48,017 nucleotides of DNA from Rhodobacteraceae bacterium UBA2776 (GTDB lineage Bacteria > Pseudomonadota > Alphaproteobacteria > Rhodobacterales > Rhodobacteraceae): the NCBI GenBank assembly GCA_002352425.1, contig DEIK01000123.1:1-48017 (forward strand), read 5' to 3'. Positions 24,402 to 33,939 of this stretch are shown piece by piece (position 1 is the stretch's first letter; the number at the start of each line of letters is the position of its first letter). The translations under genes and the position numbers were made by a program. The notes beneath the pieces are model-generated. The model was not told the DNA's origin. It saw nothing but the letters and a program-made list of their open reading frames with translations, and made no database searches.

Positions 24402-24827
24402 ATGACCCAAACCGCCAAAACCACCAGACAAAACAGCATCGGTCGGATGTTGAACGTTTTGGCCCGACGCCTAAACGGTGAAATGAACGAACGCCTACAG
24501 CCCCACGGTCTCAGCCTACCTGAATTTGCGATACTGATGACCCTGCTGGAACATGAGGACCAAACCCAATCCGAACTGGGTCGCAAAACCGCAATCCCCG
24601 CTCATGGCACCACCCGCAGCATCGACGCGCTTGAGGCCTTGGGCTTGGTCGAACGCCGCGCTGATCCGACTTCGCGGCGCAGTCGGCGAATTTTCCTAAC
24701 CGCCAAAGGGCATCAAATCGGGCCGCAACTGTTTTCCATCGTTAGCGAGGTGAACACATGGTTACTGGACGGATTGGATGAGCCGGAAAAACAGGCATTT
24801 GCCGCCACTTTGACAAAAATTCTCTGA
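24402..24827 (+). CDS. MarR-family transcriptional regulator
   Basis: This 141-residue winged-helix protein has NVLARRLNGEMNERLQPHGLSLPEFAIL followed by the recognition helix region QSELGRKTAIPAHGTTRSIDAL and the wing RADPTSRRSRRIFLTAKG. Family members repress a divergent gene and are released by a small phenolic or oxidant ligand. The divergent target is cytochrome b561. The ligand is unknown. It ends 54 bases before uvrB. Confidence 0.88.
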   Translation: MTQTAKTTRQNSIGRMLNVLARRLNGEMNERLQPHGLSLPEFAILMTLLEHEDQTQSELGRKTAIPAHGTTRSIDALEALGLVERRADPTSRRSRRIFLTAKGHQIGPQLFSIVSEVNTWLLDGLDEPEKQAFAATLTKIL

Positions 24828-24880
24828 TCCCTCTTGCATAAGAACAAAAAGGGCACGAAACTGGTGGTAGAGGATTTTTC

Positions 24881-27016
24881 ATGACCCAGAACGCACCCGC
24901 ACCCCGTCAAAAATTGGAAGGCGGCAAACGGTTTATCATGCACACCGAGTTTGAACCCGCGGGCGATCAGCCCACGGCGATTGCCGAGTTGTGCGAGGGC
25001 ATCGATTCGGGCGAGCGCAATCAAGTGCTACTGGGCGCCACCGGCACTGGCAAGACCTTCACCATGGCCAAGGTGATTGAACAAACCCAGCGCCCCGCCA
25101 TCATTTTGGCCCCTAATAAAACCTTGGCTGCACAGCTATACGGCGAGATGAAAAGCTTTTTCCCGGAAAATTCCGTCGAATATTTCGTGTCATTCTATGA
25201 CTATTACCAGCCCGAAGCCTACGTGGCCCGCACAGATACCTTCATCGAAAAAGACAGTGCCATCAACGAACAAATCGACCGGATGCGCCACTCGGCCACC
25301 CGTTCACTGCTGGAACGTGACGACGTGATCATCGTCGCCTCGGTGTCGTGCATTTACGGCATCGGTAGCCCCGAAACCTATACCGCGATGACGCAGGACT
25401 TGATCACCGGTGACAATTACGACCAGCGCGAAATGATGCAGGGGCTGATCGCGCAACAATATAAACGCTCGGACAACGCGTTTGCGCGGGGCACGTTTCG
25501 GGTGCGCGGTGATAGCCTTGAAATTTGGCCATCCCACCTTGAGGATCGCGGCTGGCGGCTGTCGTTCTTTGGTGACGAGCTGGAGGGCATCACCGAATTT
25601 GACACCCTGACCGGCAGCAAAACCGCGACGCTGGAAAAGGTCCGCGTTTACGCCAATTCGCATTACGTCACCCCGCGCCCGACCCTGTTGCAAGCGATCA
25701 AACACATCAAGGAAGAACTGCATCAACGCCTGAAACAATTCAACGACGAGGGCAAGTTGCTGGAAGCGCAACGGCTGGAACAGCGCTGCCGTTTTGATCT
25801 GGAAATGCTGGAAGCGTCCGGTTTTTGCGCCGGTATCGAGAATTATTCCCGCTACCTGACGGGGCGCAACACCGGCGAGCCGCCCCCCACCCTGTTTGAA
25901 TACATCCCCGACAACGCCATCGTGTTTGCCGACGAGAGCCACGTTTCAGTGCCGCAAATCGGCGGCATGTATAAAGGCGATTACCGCCGCAAATTCACCC
26001 TGTCCGAGCACGGGTTTCGGCTGCCGTCCTGCATGGATAACCGCCCGCTAAAATTCGAGGAATGGGATGCGATGCGGGCGCAATCGGTGTTCGTATCCGC
26101 GACCCCGCAGGACTGGGAACTGGAGCAATCCGGCGGCGTGTTCGTGGAACAGGTGATCCGCCCCACTGGCCTGCTGGAACCGGAATTGGAAATCCGCCCT
26201 GTTGAGATGCAGGTCGACGATCTACTGGACGAAGTCCGTCTGGTCGCCGCCAAGGGCATGCGCACGTTGGTTACAACACTAACCAAACGCATGGCCGAGG
26301 ATTTAACCGAATACATGCACGAACAGGGCATTCGGGTCCGATACATGCACAGCGACATCGACACGTTGGAGCGCATCGAAATCCTGCGTGATCTACGTCT
26401 GGGCGCGTTTGACGTGCTGATCGGGATTAACTTGTTGCGCGAGGGGTTGGACATTCCGGAATGTGGTTTGGTGGCGATTTTGGACGCGGATAAAGAAGGG
26501 TTCTTACGCTCGAAAACCTCGCTGGTGCAGACCATTGGCCGCGCGGCGCGCAACGTCGATGGGCGCGTGATCCTATATGCCGACCGGATCACCGGATCCA
26601 TGCAGCACGCAATGGACGAGACCGAACGGCGCCGGAAACGTCAGATCGCCTATAATGAAGTGCACGGCATCACGCCGGCAACCGTGAAGAAGAACATCGA
26701 TGATGTGCTGTCGGGCCTCTATGACGGCGACACCGACATGTCGCGGGTCACGGCGACGGTTGATAAGCCAATGATGGGCGAGAACCTGGCGACCCACCTA
26801 GAGGCGATGCGGGTTGATATGCGTGCAGCGGCCGAGAACCTTGAGTTCGAAGAAGCGGCACGTCTGCGCGATGAAGTTCGACGGCTTGAGGCGGTGGAGT
26901 TGACCATCGCCGACGACCCCTTGGCACGGCAATCGGCGGTGGCGGCGGCGAGTACGGCGGGAGGGCGGTCCACAGCTGGGAAGGCTGGGACCAGTCGGAA
27001 ATGGGGGAAGAGGTAG
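24881..27016 (+). CDS. uvrB: Excinuclease ABC subunit B
   Basis: The 711 residues are somewhat longer than E. coli UvrB (673), as usual in Rhodobacterales. Walker A is GATGTGKT (52-59), the beta-hairpin region FVSFYDYYQPEAYV is intact, the helicase motifs DESHVSVPQIGGMYKGD and LVQTIGRAARN are present, and the C-terminal UVR motif (ENLEFEEAARLRDEVRRLE) for UvrC contact is complete. It verifies damage in nucleotide excision repair. SD TAGAGGA precedes ATG 24881. The next gene starts on the base after the stop. Confidence 0.97.
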   Translation: MTQNAPAPRQKLEGGKRFIMHTEFEPAGDQPTAIAELCEGIDSGERNQVLLGATGTGKTFTMAKVIEQTQRPAIILAPNKTLAAQLYGEMKSFFPENSVEYFVSFYDYYQPEAYVARTDTFIEKDSAINEQIDRMRHSATRSLLERDDVIIVASVSCIYGIGSPETYTAMTQDLITGDNYDQREMMQGLIAQQYKRSDNAFARGTFRVRGDSLEIWPSHLEDRGWRLSFFGDELEGITEFDTLTGSKTATLEKVRVYANSHYVTPRPTLLQAIKHIKEELHQRLKQFNDEGKLLEAQRLEQRCRFDLEMLEASGFCAGIENYSRYLTGRNTGEPPPTLFEYIPDNAIVFADESHVSVPQIGGMYKGDYRRKFTLSEHGFRLPSCMDNRPLKFEEWDAMRAQSVFVSATPQDWELEQSGGVFVEQVIRPTGLLEPELEIRPVEMQVDDLLDEVRLVAAKGMRTLVTTLTKRMAEDLTEYMHEQGIRVRYMHSDIDTLERIEILRDLRLGAFDVLIGINLLREGLDIPECGLVAILDADKEGFLRSKTSLVQTIGRAARNVDGRVILYADRITGSMQHAMDETERRRKRQIAYNEVHGITPATVKKNIDDVLSGLYDGDTDMSRVTATVDKPMMGENLATHLEAMRVDMRAAAENLEFEEAARLRDEVRRLEAVELTIADDPLARQSAVAAASTAGGRSTAGKAGTSRKWGKR

Positions 27017-28024
27017 GTGAGTATCGATAAAAAGAGAGATAGCGCCAAATCCTTCACAGTTGGCGATGAATCCGATAAGTCAGCTTGTCTGATGATGCTG
27101 GGAATTCACGATGCAATGTTTATCGTAAAAGAATACTCAATTTGGAAATTACAATTAGCCGACAACATTGATCCTGAAAGGAAAACCGAAACATTACCGG
27201 ATACAACGCAAAAATTTCTTTCTTACGGCGCCAAATCGGAAATAGTTTCGAGAACCCTGATACAAGCAAACGAATTATTAAAAATGGGCCGCATACCTGA
27301 TACAATAAATATTGAGGCCTGCCTTGCTGAAGTTCTTCGCGTCACTACCGGAATAGCGAGCTTACTCGATATCATTGACAATATAAACGCAGATTTCTCA
27401 CGCGCTCGTGAAATTATTCACGCAAATGCACGAAAACCCACAATGCCACTACCAACCTTTGATGGTCTCGATAAAGAGTGGTCAGCCGCATTGAATTGTT
27501 TAGATGAAATTCGTTCTGGGATTCGACAATTAGCATTTATTTTTTACCCAAGCATAAGGCGAAATGAAAAATGGTTCGTCGATTTGCGAGAGGTGCTCAT
27601 TTTCGAAGCGTTTGACATGTTTGATACCACTAAACACACCGAAGCATTGGACGCAGTAGATCACGATCTTGGATTCGCACGGTGGCTACGAAATGCGAAA
27701 TCTCATCCAAAAGATGGGCAAAGGGTAACTCTTTGGAACTATAGACTTATGCCAGATGGAAATGTTGCGCCACCATCTATCACAATTGAGAAAGAAAAAG
27801 AGGACGCCAAGGATATTGACCTTGTCTATCTATTGAAACAACTCTCAAACGCGATGCTTTTTTCATTTGAAATGGTATTACTGTGGTTATGCGGCAGCAA
27901 CCAGAAACCAATGATGGGCCAACGGGTTCAAATCTATCGAAGAGCTGAAAGCGATATAAAAATAGGCACTCCTCCGTATTGTTATGCCATAGAGCTGGGT
28001 GGCCAAATGAAAATCATAGGCTAG
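27017..28024 (+). CDS. AT-rich unknown gene with a HEPN-like motif
   Basis: The protein has 335 residues starting at GTG on the base after the uvrB stop, with AGAGG upstream. I do not recognise the family. The protein is mostly helical and soluble. Residues 222-231 read ARWLRNAKSHP; R225-x4-H230 with a following Pro and a preceding Asn is the form of the RNxxxH catalytic motif of HEPN RNases. Codon use is AT-rich (many AAA, ATA, TTA), unlike its neighbours, which points to horizontal gain. HEPN proteins are common in toxin-antitoxin and anti-phage systems; no obvious MNT antitoxin or defence partner is adjacent. The function is a hypothesis. Confidence 0.7.
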   Translation: MSIDKKRDSAKSFTVGDESDKSACLMMLGIHDAMFIVKEYSIWKLQLADNIDPERKTETLPDTTQKFLSYGAKSEIVSRTLIQANELLKMGRIPDTINIEACLAEVLRVTTGIASLLDIIDNINADFSRAREIIHANARKPTMPLPTFDGLDKEWSAALNCLDEIRSGIRQLAFIFYPSIRRNEKWFVDLREVLIFEAFDMFDTTKHTEALDAVDHDLGFARWLRNAKSHPKDGQRVTLWNYRLMPDGNVAPPSITIEKEKEDAKDIDLVYLLKQLSNAMLFSFEMVLLWLCGSNQKPMMGQRVQIYRRAESDIKIGTPPYCYAIELGGQMKIIG

Positions 28025-28099
28025 TCCCCCCATTTGACATCCCCCCTCAAATCCCCAACACTCCGCTTTGGACGCACATCCAAACGGAAATACCCTGTT

Positions 28100-28474
28100 A
28101 TGAAACACTTCGCCTTCCTCCCTGCCCTCGCAATCCTCGCCGCCTGTGCGACACCGCAACAGCAGTGTATCAACACCGCCTCCAACGAAGTGCGCGCCAT
28201 CACATCGGCGATCAGCACCTCCAAAGGCAACATCAGCCGTGGCTATGCGATCCACCGCCAAACGCAATCCTATCAAGTGCCAAGCGTTTGTTATGACAAC
28301 GACGACAAACCCTACAGGTGTTTTGATTTCGACACCCGCGTCGTTGAAACCCCCGTTTCAATCAATGTGGCTGAGGAACGGCGCAAGCTGGCGAGCCTGC
28401 AAAAACGCCTGCCCGCCGCCACCCGCAAAATGAATGCGGGTGTGGCCAGTTGTCGGGTTCAGTTCCCTGAGTAA
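28100..28474 (+). CDS. Small predicted lipoprotein
   Basis: The protein has 124 residues. MKHFAFLPALAILAAC is a lipoprotein signal with lipobox ILAAC (Cys16), so it is probably anchored in the outer membrane. The mature part is polar (TASNEVRAITSAISTSKGNISRGYA), has four further cysteines that may form disulfides, and includes a basic helix (RRKLASLQKRLPAATRKM). The start at 28100 was preferred over 28034 because it begins the signal peptide. It is convergent with the universal stress gene with no spacer. No known family comes to mind. Confidence 0.7.
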   Translation: MKHFAFLPALAILAACATPQQQCINTASNEVRAITSAISTSKGNISRGYAIHRQTQSYQVPSVCYDNDDKPYRCFDFDTRVVETPVSINVAEERRKLASLQKRLPAATRKMNAGVASCRVQFPE

Positions 28475-28882
28475 TTAACGCAGCACATGCACCGGACATT
28501 GGGAATAGCGCACAACGCGCGCAGCGGTCGAGCCAAGGAAGAAGTCTTGCAAACCCGGTTTGTGCGACGCAATCACAATCAGATCAACGTTGTGATCCTT
28601 TGCATAATCAACAATCGAACCGCCTGGGTGACCAACGATCACTTTGGCTTCGACGCCATCCAGTTCGCCCGCTTTGGCCATCAAAGTGGCTTCATTTTCG
28701 GCGCGGTTCTTTTCCAGTTGACCTTCGGGCAGATAGCCCGCCACATAGCCGGGAATGACCTCGACAACGCTGAGCAGAGTGATTTTACCGCCCTCGCTGC
28801 GCAATCGGCGCGCGACCTCAATGGCTTCGGATGTATCGTGTTTGTGGTCCAGTGCAACTGGAACTAAAATACTTTTATACAT
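28475..28882 (-). CDS. Universal stress protein (UspA family)
   Basis: The protein has 135 residues. YKSILVPVALDHKHD at the start and the ATP-binding pattern GHPGGSIVDYAKDHNVDLIVIASHKPGLQDFFLGSTAARVVRYSQCPVHVLR (G-2x-G-9x-G-S type) are typical UspA. It is cytoplasmic and usually induced by stress or starvation. The start at 28882 has AAGGAGA at the right distance; a longer frame to 28951 would add a hydrophobic stretch without an SD. Confidence 0.9.
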   Translation of the reverse strand: MYKSILVPVALDHKHDTSEAIEVARRLRSEGGKITLLSVVEVIPGYVAGYLPEGQLEKNRAENEATLMAKAGELDGVEAKVIVGHPGGSIVDYAKDHNVDLIVIASHKPGLQDFFLGSTAARVVRYSQCPVHVLR

Positions 28883-29021
28883 GGTGGCGTCTCCTTTTGT
28901 TGTCATCGCTTTATACAGGATCAAAAACACCACTGCGATGATGTAAATCAAACAGCCGTGCTGTGATTAACCATCTGTTTACCATTTTCCCTGACAGTCG
29001 CTTGCGGGGAATGAGGTATGA

Positions 29022-29717
29022 ATGATCCGCGTATTCGTTGTTTTGGTTTTACTGATTTTGCCTGCATCCGTGCAGGCTGGCGCATGGTTGCGCGAAAAGA
29101 AATCCCTGTTTTTGTCATGGTCGAACACGGTCTCGACCCGCTCTGACAGCCTCTATGCGATCGACACATCACTCTATGCTGAATATGGCCTAACGTCGCG
29201 CCTGACCGTTGGATTTGATGGCTATCTGGGGGCTTCGGGCAAGGCATCAGAGGCCCTTTTGTTCATGCGTTTTCCGCTGGGCAAACAAGACCGCCCCAGC
29301 CGAATGGCCCTGACTTTTGGCGTTGGGGCAAAGTCGATCCCGAACCCCTGGGGCACCACAACCGAACAGACATTGGCCAAGGTCGGGTTTTCATGGGGGC
29401 GCGGATTGAAAAAGGGCTGGTTGGCATTTGACACGTCAGTGACCTCAGTGGTGCAATCGTCGATCTTTGTGCCCGGCCAATCTGGCACCAGTTACAGCGC
29501 CGATTTCACTTTCGGGCAAAAACCGTCGGATCGACTGATGTTGATCTGGCAACTCCAGACCGGAAAAACCACCAACGGACCGACCTACGCCAAATTCGCA
29601 CCTTCCTTGGTTTGGTCATTTGGCGATGGCAAAAACAGCGTTGAAGTCGGGCTGATCAAAGGCCTGACAGGGGATAAGTCTCAAAGCTTGAAGGTCGGGT
29701 TCTGGAAAAGTTTTTGA
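29022..29717 (+). CDS. Predicted outer-membrane beta-barrel protein
   Basis: The protein has 231 residues with a signal peptide (MIRVFVVLVLLILPASVQAGA). The mature part alternates short amphipathic strands (LFLSWSNTVST, RLTVGFDGYLGAS, MALTFGVGAKS, LAFDTSVTSV, SADFTFGQK, SLKVGFWKSF), about ten strands, and ends in Phe, the usual C-terminal signal for outer-membrane insertion. No specific family is recognised. It stands alone between divergent and unrelated genes. Confidence 0.7.
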   Translation: MIRVFVVLVLLILPASVQAGAWLREKKSLFLSWSNTVSTRSDSLYAIDTSLYAEYGLTSRLTVGFDGYLGASGKASEALLFMRFPLGKQDRPSRMALTFGVGAKSIPNPWGTTTEQTLAKVGFSWGRGLKKGWLAFDTSVTSVVQSSIFVPGQSGTSYSADFTFGQKPSDRLMLIWQLQTGKTTNGPTYAKFAPSLVWSFGDGKNSVEVGLIKGLTGDKSQSLKVGFWKSF

Positions 29718-29815
29718 CGCCAGACTTGAATTGAAAACGAGCAGACGTTAAACTCTGATCAGTTTATTTCAGTTGTTTGATCCATTTTTTATTCATTTTT
29801 TCACAGGCCATCTCC

Positions 29816-30553
29816 ATGTCTAACGACACCAAAAACACCCCAATCTCCCATCAAGACTTGGTTTTATCCTATCACCGCGTGCGCCTTGCCGTTGGCATTT
29901 TAGGGGTGATTTTGCCTGTAATCCTGATCATTGGCGGCATCCTGTCCAACAATCGCCTAGAGCCCTCTATCAGTGACTTTTACCACACCACCCTGCGGGA
30001 TATCTTTGTGGGAACCATGTTTGCCATCGGCATTTTTCTGATCTCTTATAAGGGGTACCAACGCGATGAGGGCGATTGGTTCTCTGACGATTGGGTGGCA
30101 ACGCTTGCCGGAATTGCCTCGTTTGGGCTGGCGCTATTTCCAAATGAAAGCCAAGCCGTGGTGACAGTTTCCCAAGAAGCCCTTGGTCTAAAGGTCAGCT
30201 CGATTTTTCACTACGTCTCGGCCCTGACCTTCTTTGTTTGCCTGGGCATTTTTTGTTATTATCAATTCCCCAAAACCGCCCAGCCAACGCGGCGCAAAAT
30301 CTACTTCATGTGCGGCCATATCATTGTTATATCAACGATTTTGATCACCATCACGTCCTATATGAAGGTGAAAGGCAGCCCCGAGATGAAGGCAATGGTG
30401 GTAGACTGGAACCTTGTTTTGTGGCTTGAGGCCATTGGCGTCTGGGCCTTCGCCTTTTCCTGGTTGACCAAGGGCAAAGCTGAACTGGCCTTTAGCAAAA
30501 CCGCCAGAAAAGCCCACGCACAAGCGCAAGCGGCCAAGCTGAACAACGCCTGA
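29816..30553 (+). CDS. Six-helix membrane protein of unknown function
   Basis: The protein has 245 residues. Six hydrophobic segments are visible: LAVGILGVILPVILIIGGI, IFVGTMFAIGIFLISY, TLAGIASFGLALFP, FHYVSALTFFVCLGIFCYY, CGHIIVISTILITITSY, and VLWLEAIGVWAFAFSWL. The motif SISDFYHTTLRDIFVG between TM1 and TM2 is conserved in a family of uncharacterised proteobacterial membrane proteins that I recall but cannot name. The C-terminus is basic and Ala-rich. ATG 29816 was chosen over 29777 because the longer version adds a second hydrophobic start. It is convergent with the next gene, 3 bases apart. Confidence 0.7.
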   Translation: MSNDTKNTPISHQDLVLSYHRVRLAVGILGVILPVILIIGGILSNNRLEPSISDFYHTTLRDIFVGTMFAIGIFLISYKGYQRDEGDWFSDDWVATLAGIASFGLALFPNESQAVVTVSQEALGLKVSSIFHYVSALTFFVCLGIFCYYQFPKTAQPTRRKIYFMCGHIIVISTILITITSYMKVKGSPEMKAMVVDWNLVLWLEAIGVWAFAFSWLTKGKAELAFSKTARKAHAQAQAAKLNNA

Positions 30554-30556
30554 AAC

Positions 30557-30877
30557 CTAGCCGATGCTGACAACCACATCATACATCACCGGTTCAAAGC
30601 TTTTGCAAAGCGCGTTGAAATTCTGGTGATACGCCTGCATTTCGTCCGAGCGTAGCATCGCCTGAAAATCGTCGCGAGCTTTCCATTGGGTGTAATTGGC
30701 GATCCGTGTTTGAGCATCATTCACATGCATCGCGGCCCCAACAAATCCGGGCTGTTTGCTGACAAAAACATCGCATGCGACTTTCAATTCATCCAACAGA
30801 TCCTGACAGGTGGCAGGCGTCACCTCGAATGTGGTGATGACAGTTTGAACGTCATTGTCCTTTGAAATATCTGGCAT
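30557..30877 (-). CDS. Antibiotic biosynthesis monooxygenase (ABM) domain protein
   Basis: The protein has 106 residues, a single dimeric alpha-beta barrel domain. VQTVITTFEVTPATCQDLLDEL, QPGFVGAAMHVND and ANYTQWKARDDFQAML are the usual ABM segments. Members include haem-degrading and quinone-modifying enzymes, but many have no known reaction. It starts at 30877 with AAAGGA upstream. It lies 23 bases after the rhodanese gene on the same strand, so co-transcription is likely. Confidence 0.8.
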   Translation of the reverse strand: MPDISKDNDVQTVITTFEVTPATCQDLLDELKVACDVFVSKQPGFVGAAMHVNDAQTRIANYTQWKARDDFQAMLRSDEMQAYHQNFNALCKSFEPVMYDVVVSIG

Positions 30878-30900
30878 CGGCAGTCCTTTCTTGTTCTGGT

Positions 30901-31512
30901 TTAGCCGTCTTTTGGCACTATCACAGTCAAACCCAGCATACGCCAAACCTGCATTCCACCGCGATAGTAATAAATTTTGTCGGCAGGATAGCCGACCTTT
31001 ATCATTGCGCGAATGGCGGTTGGCGACTGACCGCACCATGGTCCGTTACAAAACAATGCCACAGGTTTGGCATCATCACAAATCCAGCCATCAAAATCTA
31101 TTTCGCAGCCCAACTCGTCCAGCCGGTCAGAAACTTCCGTATAGGGCATGTGATGCGCCCCTGGAATGGTGCCGTCATTGTACCACTTGGCAACGCGACT
31201 ATCGACCAACACAGCATTGGGGTCTTGCAACATCGCAATCACTTCTTGCTCGCCGACCGGCGTGACCCCTTCAGCCGGCACCATAGGCTGCACACAGAAA
31301 TTCGGGCAAGGACGCGAAGTGCGCGCCCAATCGCCATCAATGCGGTTTTCATTGTCTTGAATACGCGAAATTTCAACAACACCCGCCTCGGTTTCAATCG
31401 GCACCGACATAACACCCGGACCGATGTTCACCGGCTTGTTCTGGGCGACCGAAACAGTCGGAACGGTCATGGTCAAGCCCAAAGCCAAACCCATTGCTGT
31501 AAGAAACTGCAT
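30901..31512 (-). CDS. Exported rhodanese-like protein
   Basis: The protein has 203 residues with a signal peptide (MQFLTAMGLALGLTMTVPTVSVA). The rhodanese domain (about 85-200) has VLVDSRVAKWYNDGTIPGAHHMPYTE and the active loop FCNGPWCGQS with Cys155 as the catalytic position. A second Cys160 in the loop and the Cys pair in SRPCPNFC (69, 73) before the domain may form disulfides. Start 31512 has GGAGA 7 bases upstream. It should act on sulfane sulfur or be a thiol carrier in the periplasm; a link to the sox system is possible but the genes are 9 kb apart. Confidence 0.82.
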   Translation of the reverse strand: MQFLTAMGLALGLTMTVPTVSVAQNKPVNIGPGVMSVPIETEAGVVEISRIQDNENRIDGDWARTSRPCPNFCVQPMVPAEGVTPVGEQEVIAMLQDPNAVLVDSRVAKWYNDGTIPGAHHMPYTEVSDRLDELGCEIDFDGWICDDAKPVALFCNGPWCGQSPTAIRAMIKVGYPADKIYYYRGGMQVWRMLGLTVIVPKDG

Positions 31513-31647
31513 AGATATCTCCATGATTTGATTTCCTACAAAGCTGCGCCACCTTTTCCTACACGTCAACCCAACAGCCCCAAAACGCGGCATAAAGGCA
31601 GGGCACATTTCTGCGCCCTGCCCTCAAGTTCTGACATTTAAAAATCC

Positions 31648-33939
31648 CTAGAGCGGGCGGTCGATCCGCGCCGTCACCTGGATTTTACCTTTACAGGCCA
31701 CCGACCAATTCACCCATACTTCGTTGTTATTGGTCCCCGAAGTCCCACTGGTGTAAGGCATCGTATTCACCCGTGTCGACGTGCCGGACGTGATCATCCC
31801 GTCGGCAATCAATGAGGTGACGCGCCTTGTGTAAGCACCAAAAGGCAAGGTCGGCGCAAAGGCCACTTTCCAAGTTTGCGCATTGGTATTTTGGGAATAC
31901 TCAATGATCGCTGGATTTTGCACACGTTGATTCACGCCATTAAAGGTGTTGGCCTCAAACACAATATTTCGGAACCCCCAGTAATTCAGACTTGCATAGG
32001 TGGTGTCGATCTTCTCCACCCTGTCGATAGCACCAGCCAAAGCACGGAAAGAATTGCCTGTGATGACCAACCCGTCAATCGAATGTCCCGTGCCATAAGG
32101 CGTGATGACGATCCAGTTGAACCAAGCAGCGGCATGGCTCACAACAAATACGTTATCCGTGATTGTCAGGCCACCAAAGGTATAGGCCGAGCCCAGATCA
32201 GGATCCTCATCATGTTCATTGGTCAGTTCGATAAAGTTGTTGTCGCAATAGTTGCCATCAACGATCGAATTCAGGTTGGTGTTTGTGAAAATCACCCCGG
32301 CCGTGCGCAGGCCATTGGTCTCGTTGTCACCCTGATACCAGTGGTTGCCCGACAAAATGGTGCCAACACCGCCCAACACCGCGAAATGCCCAAATCTGTG
32401 CACTTGGTTGTTGCGAATTTTTGCATCATTCTTGTTCACATTCAGCATCACGGTTGTACGGTCTTGCGCCCGCAGCCCCATCTCGTTTGAGAGAAACTGG
32501 TTGCGGTCAATGTGAATGTCCTGACAGCCCAACCCAATCGAGGTAATCCCGCGATCCTTTGGTCTGGAAACACTGCTGTCGCGGATTTGGAACATTCGAC
32601 CATCCGGCGGCAACATGATAGCACTGGCTTCGCCGTTACACATGAATTCCACATCATCAATCGCAAAGCGGCTCATTTTCACGAATCCGCTGAAATCAAG
32701 CATATATTTGAAACGCTTAAAGGTGAAATTCTGGGTGCCGTCTGCGTCAAACAAGGCGTGGTTTAAGGTGATTGTACCCGCCCCCACGTTTTTTGAACGC
32801 ACATAGACTTCGCGCCCAACACCATTGCCCTGCACCAACGAACCAACCGCAATATTGGCCACATCTGCAACCGAGGTTAAGGTTTTAGGATCCGAAATCG
32901 AATAGGTCGCCGCTGAAACCACAACATCCGTGTCCCATGCTGGCCCTGCAATAGTTTGAATTTGACCATTGCGCAAAATCCGGCGCACTTCAAATGTGTC
33001 GCGGTTGGCAACAGCCGCCTGCACATCAATTGGCGCAGACAATTCCACCCGTCGCCCCCCCATATCCAAAGATTCATGGTCGGAGTAATTCAACAAGGTC
33101 TGTAACGCCTTCTTTAGTGCCAGTTCCTCGTCCCCAAAGGCATTGATATAGGTCGGCAGGTCAAAGTTTTTGCGCAAAACTAGCCGTTTATCGACTGGCA
33201 TGGTCACAGTGCCCTGAAACCGTACAGGATTTTCAAATGTAACGTGATTGCCGAGATAATAGGTGCCCTCGGAAATCAGCACCCGACGCCCATTAGCCGC
33301 CAAATCAGCCGCCTCAAAAGCCGCTTCGTCATCTGTGACACCATTCCCGACAGCGCCGTAGTCTTTCACATCAACCCAGTCCATCATATCGCGTAAAAAT
33401 GCGCTTGTGATGTCTTCGATCTCAATGTCATCAACACGTACAACACCGCCAGTTGGGCCTGTCAGATTTATACCGAAATGACCGTAAACCGGCGCGCTGC
33501 CCCACTGCATGTCCACACCATTGCGTACGCCAGCGCCCACAATAGCGGTAACAGTGACAACTTCACCGTATGTCGTCAGCGTCACGCTCGGACCAACTTC
33601 GGTCAACCCGCCAACATGGGCGTCCGACGCATTCCCAGCCCAGCCTGCAATCTGAACCGTCGCCAGATTGCCACTCACGGCTTTGACCCGCGCCGTAATG
33701 CGCAGATAGCACCCTGGCAGCATGGGCGTTTGTCCCATGTAGCGCAATTTTTGCGTCGCCGTGGTTTTTTGCAACTCCAGACAGCCGCCAAAATCTTGAT
33801 CCGCCGGCACAAAAGCTGCGTTGGCAGCATTGTCGTAAGTATCCTGCCCCGGTCTGCCGTCCTGGCTCGACCAACCCCCCAAACCGTCCGCAAACAATGG
33901 CGGTGTAAATACCAAACCTTCTGTGATCGCCTTATTCAT
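31648..33939 (-). CDS. Large right-handed beta-helix protein (pectate-lyase-3/GH28-like)
   Basis: The protein has 763 residues. After an N-terminal beta-sandwich-like part (about 1-190; DNAANAAFVPADQDFGGCLEL, carbohydrate-binding in style), DWVDVKDYGAVGNGVTDDEAAF begins the pectate lyase superfamily 3 domain. Long runs of short strands follow (SGNHWYQG, VDGNYCDNNF, ITDNVFVVS, ITGNSFRAL, FEANTFNG). I see no Sec or Tat signal at start 33939 (MNKAITEGLVFTPP), so export would need another route. It resembles phage-tailspike or exopolysaccharide-active proteins common in Rhodobacteraceae. It is divergent from an acyltransferase gene, which suggests a shared surface-polysaccharide role. Confidence 0.75.
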   Translation of the reverse strand: MNKAITEGLVFTPPLFADGLGGWSSQDGRPGQDTYDNAANAAFVPADQDFGGCLELQKTTATQKLRYMGQTPMLPGCYLRITARVKAVSGNLATVQIAGWAGNASDAHVGGLTEVGPSVTLTTYGEVVTVTAIVGAGVRNGVDMQWGSAPVYGHFGINLTGPTGGVVRVDDIEIEDITSAFLRDMMDWVDVKDYGAVGNGVTDDEAAFEAADLAANGRRVLISEGTYYLGNHVTFENPVRFQGTVTMPVDKRLVLRKNFDLPTYINAFGDEELALKKALQTLLNYSDHESLDMGGRRVELSAPIDVQAAVANRDTFEVRRILRNGQIQTIAGPAWDTDVVVSAATYSISDPKTLTSVADVANIAVGSLVQGNGVGREVYVRSKNVGAGTITLNHALFDADGTQNFTFKRFKYMLDFSGFVKMSRFAIDDVEFMCNGEASAIMLPPDGRMFQIRDSSVSRPKDRGITSIGLGCQDIHIDRNQFLSNEMGLRAQDRTTVMLNVNKNDAKIRNNQVHRFGHFAVLGGVGTILSGNHWYQGDNETNGLRTAGVIFTNTNLNSIVDGNYCDNNFIELTNEHDEDPDLGSAYTFGGLTITDNVFVVSHAAAWFNWIVITPYGTGHSIDGLVITGNSFRALAGAIDRVEKIDTTYASLNYWGFRNIVFEANTFNGVNQRVQNPAIIEYSQNTNAQTWKVAFAPTLPFGAYTRRVTSLIADGMITSGTSTRVNTMPYTSGTSGTNNNEVWVNWSVACKGKIQVTARIDRPL

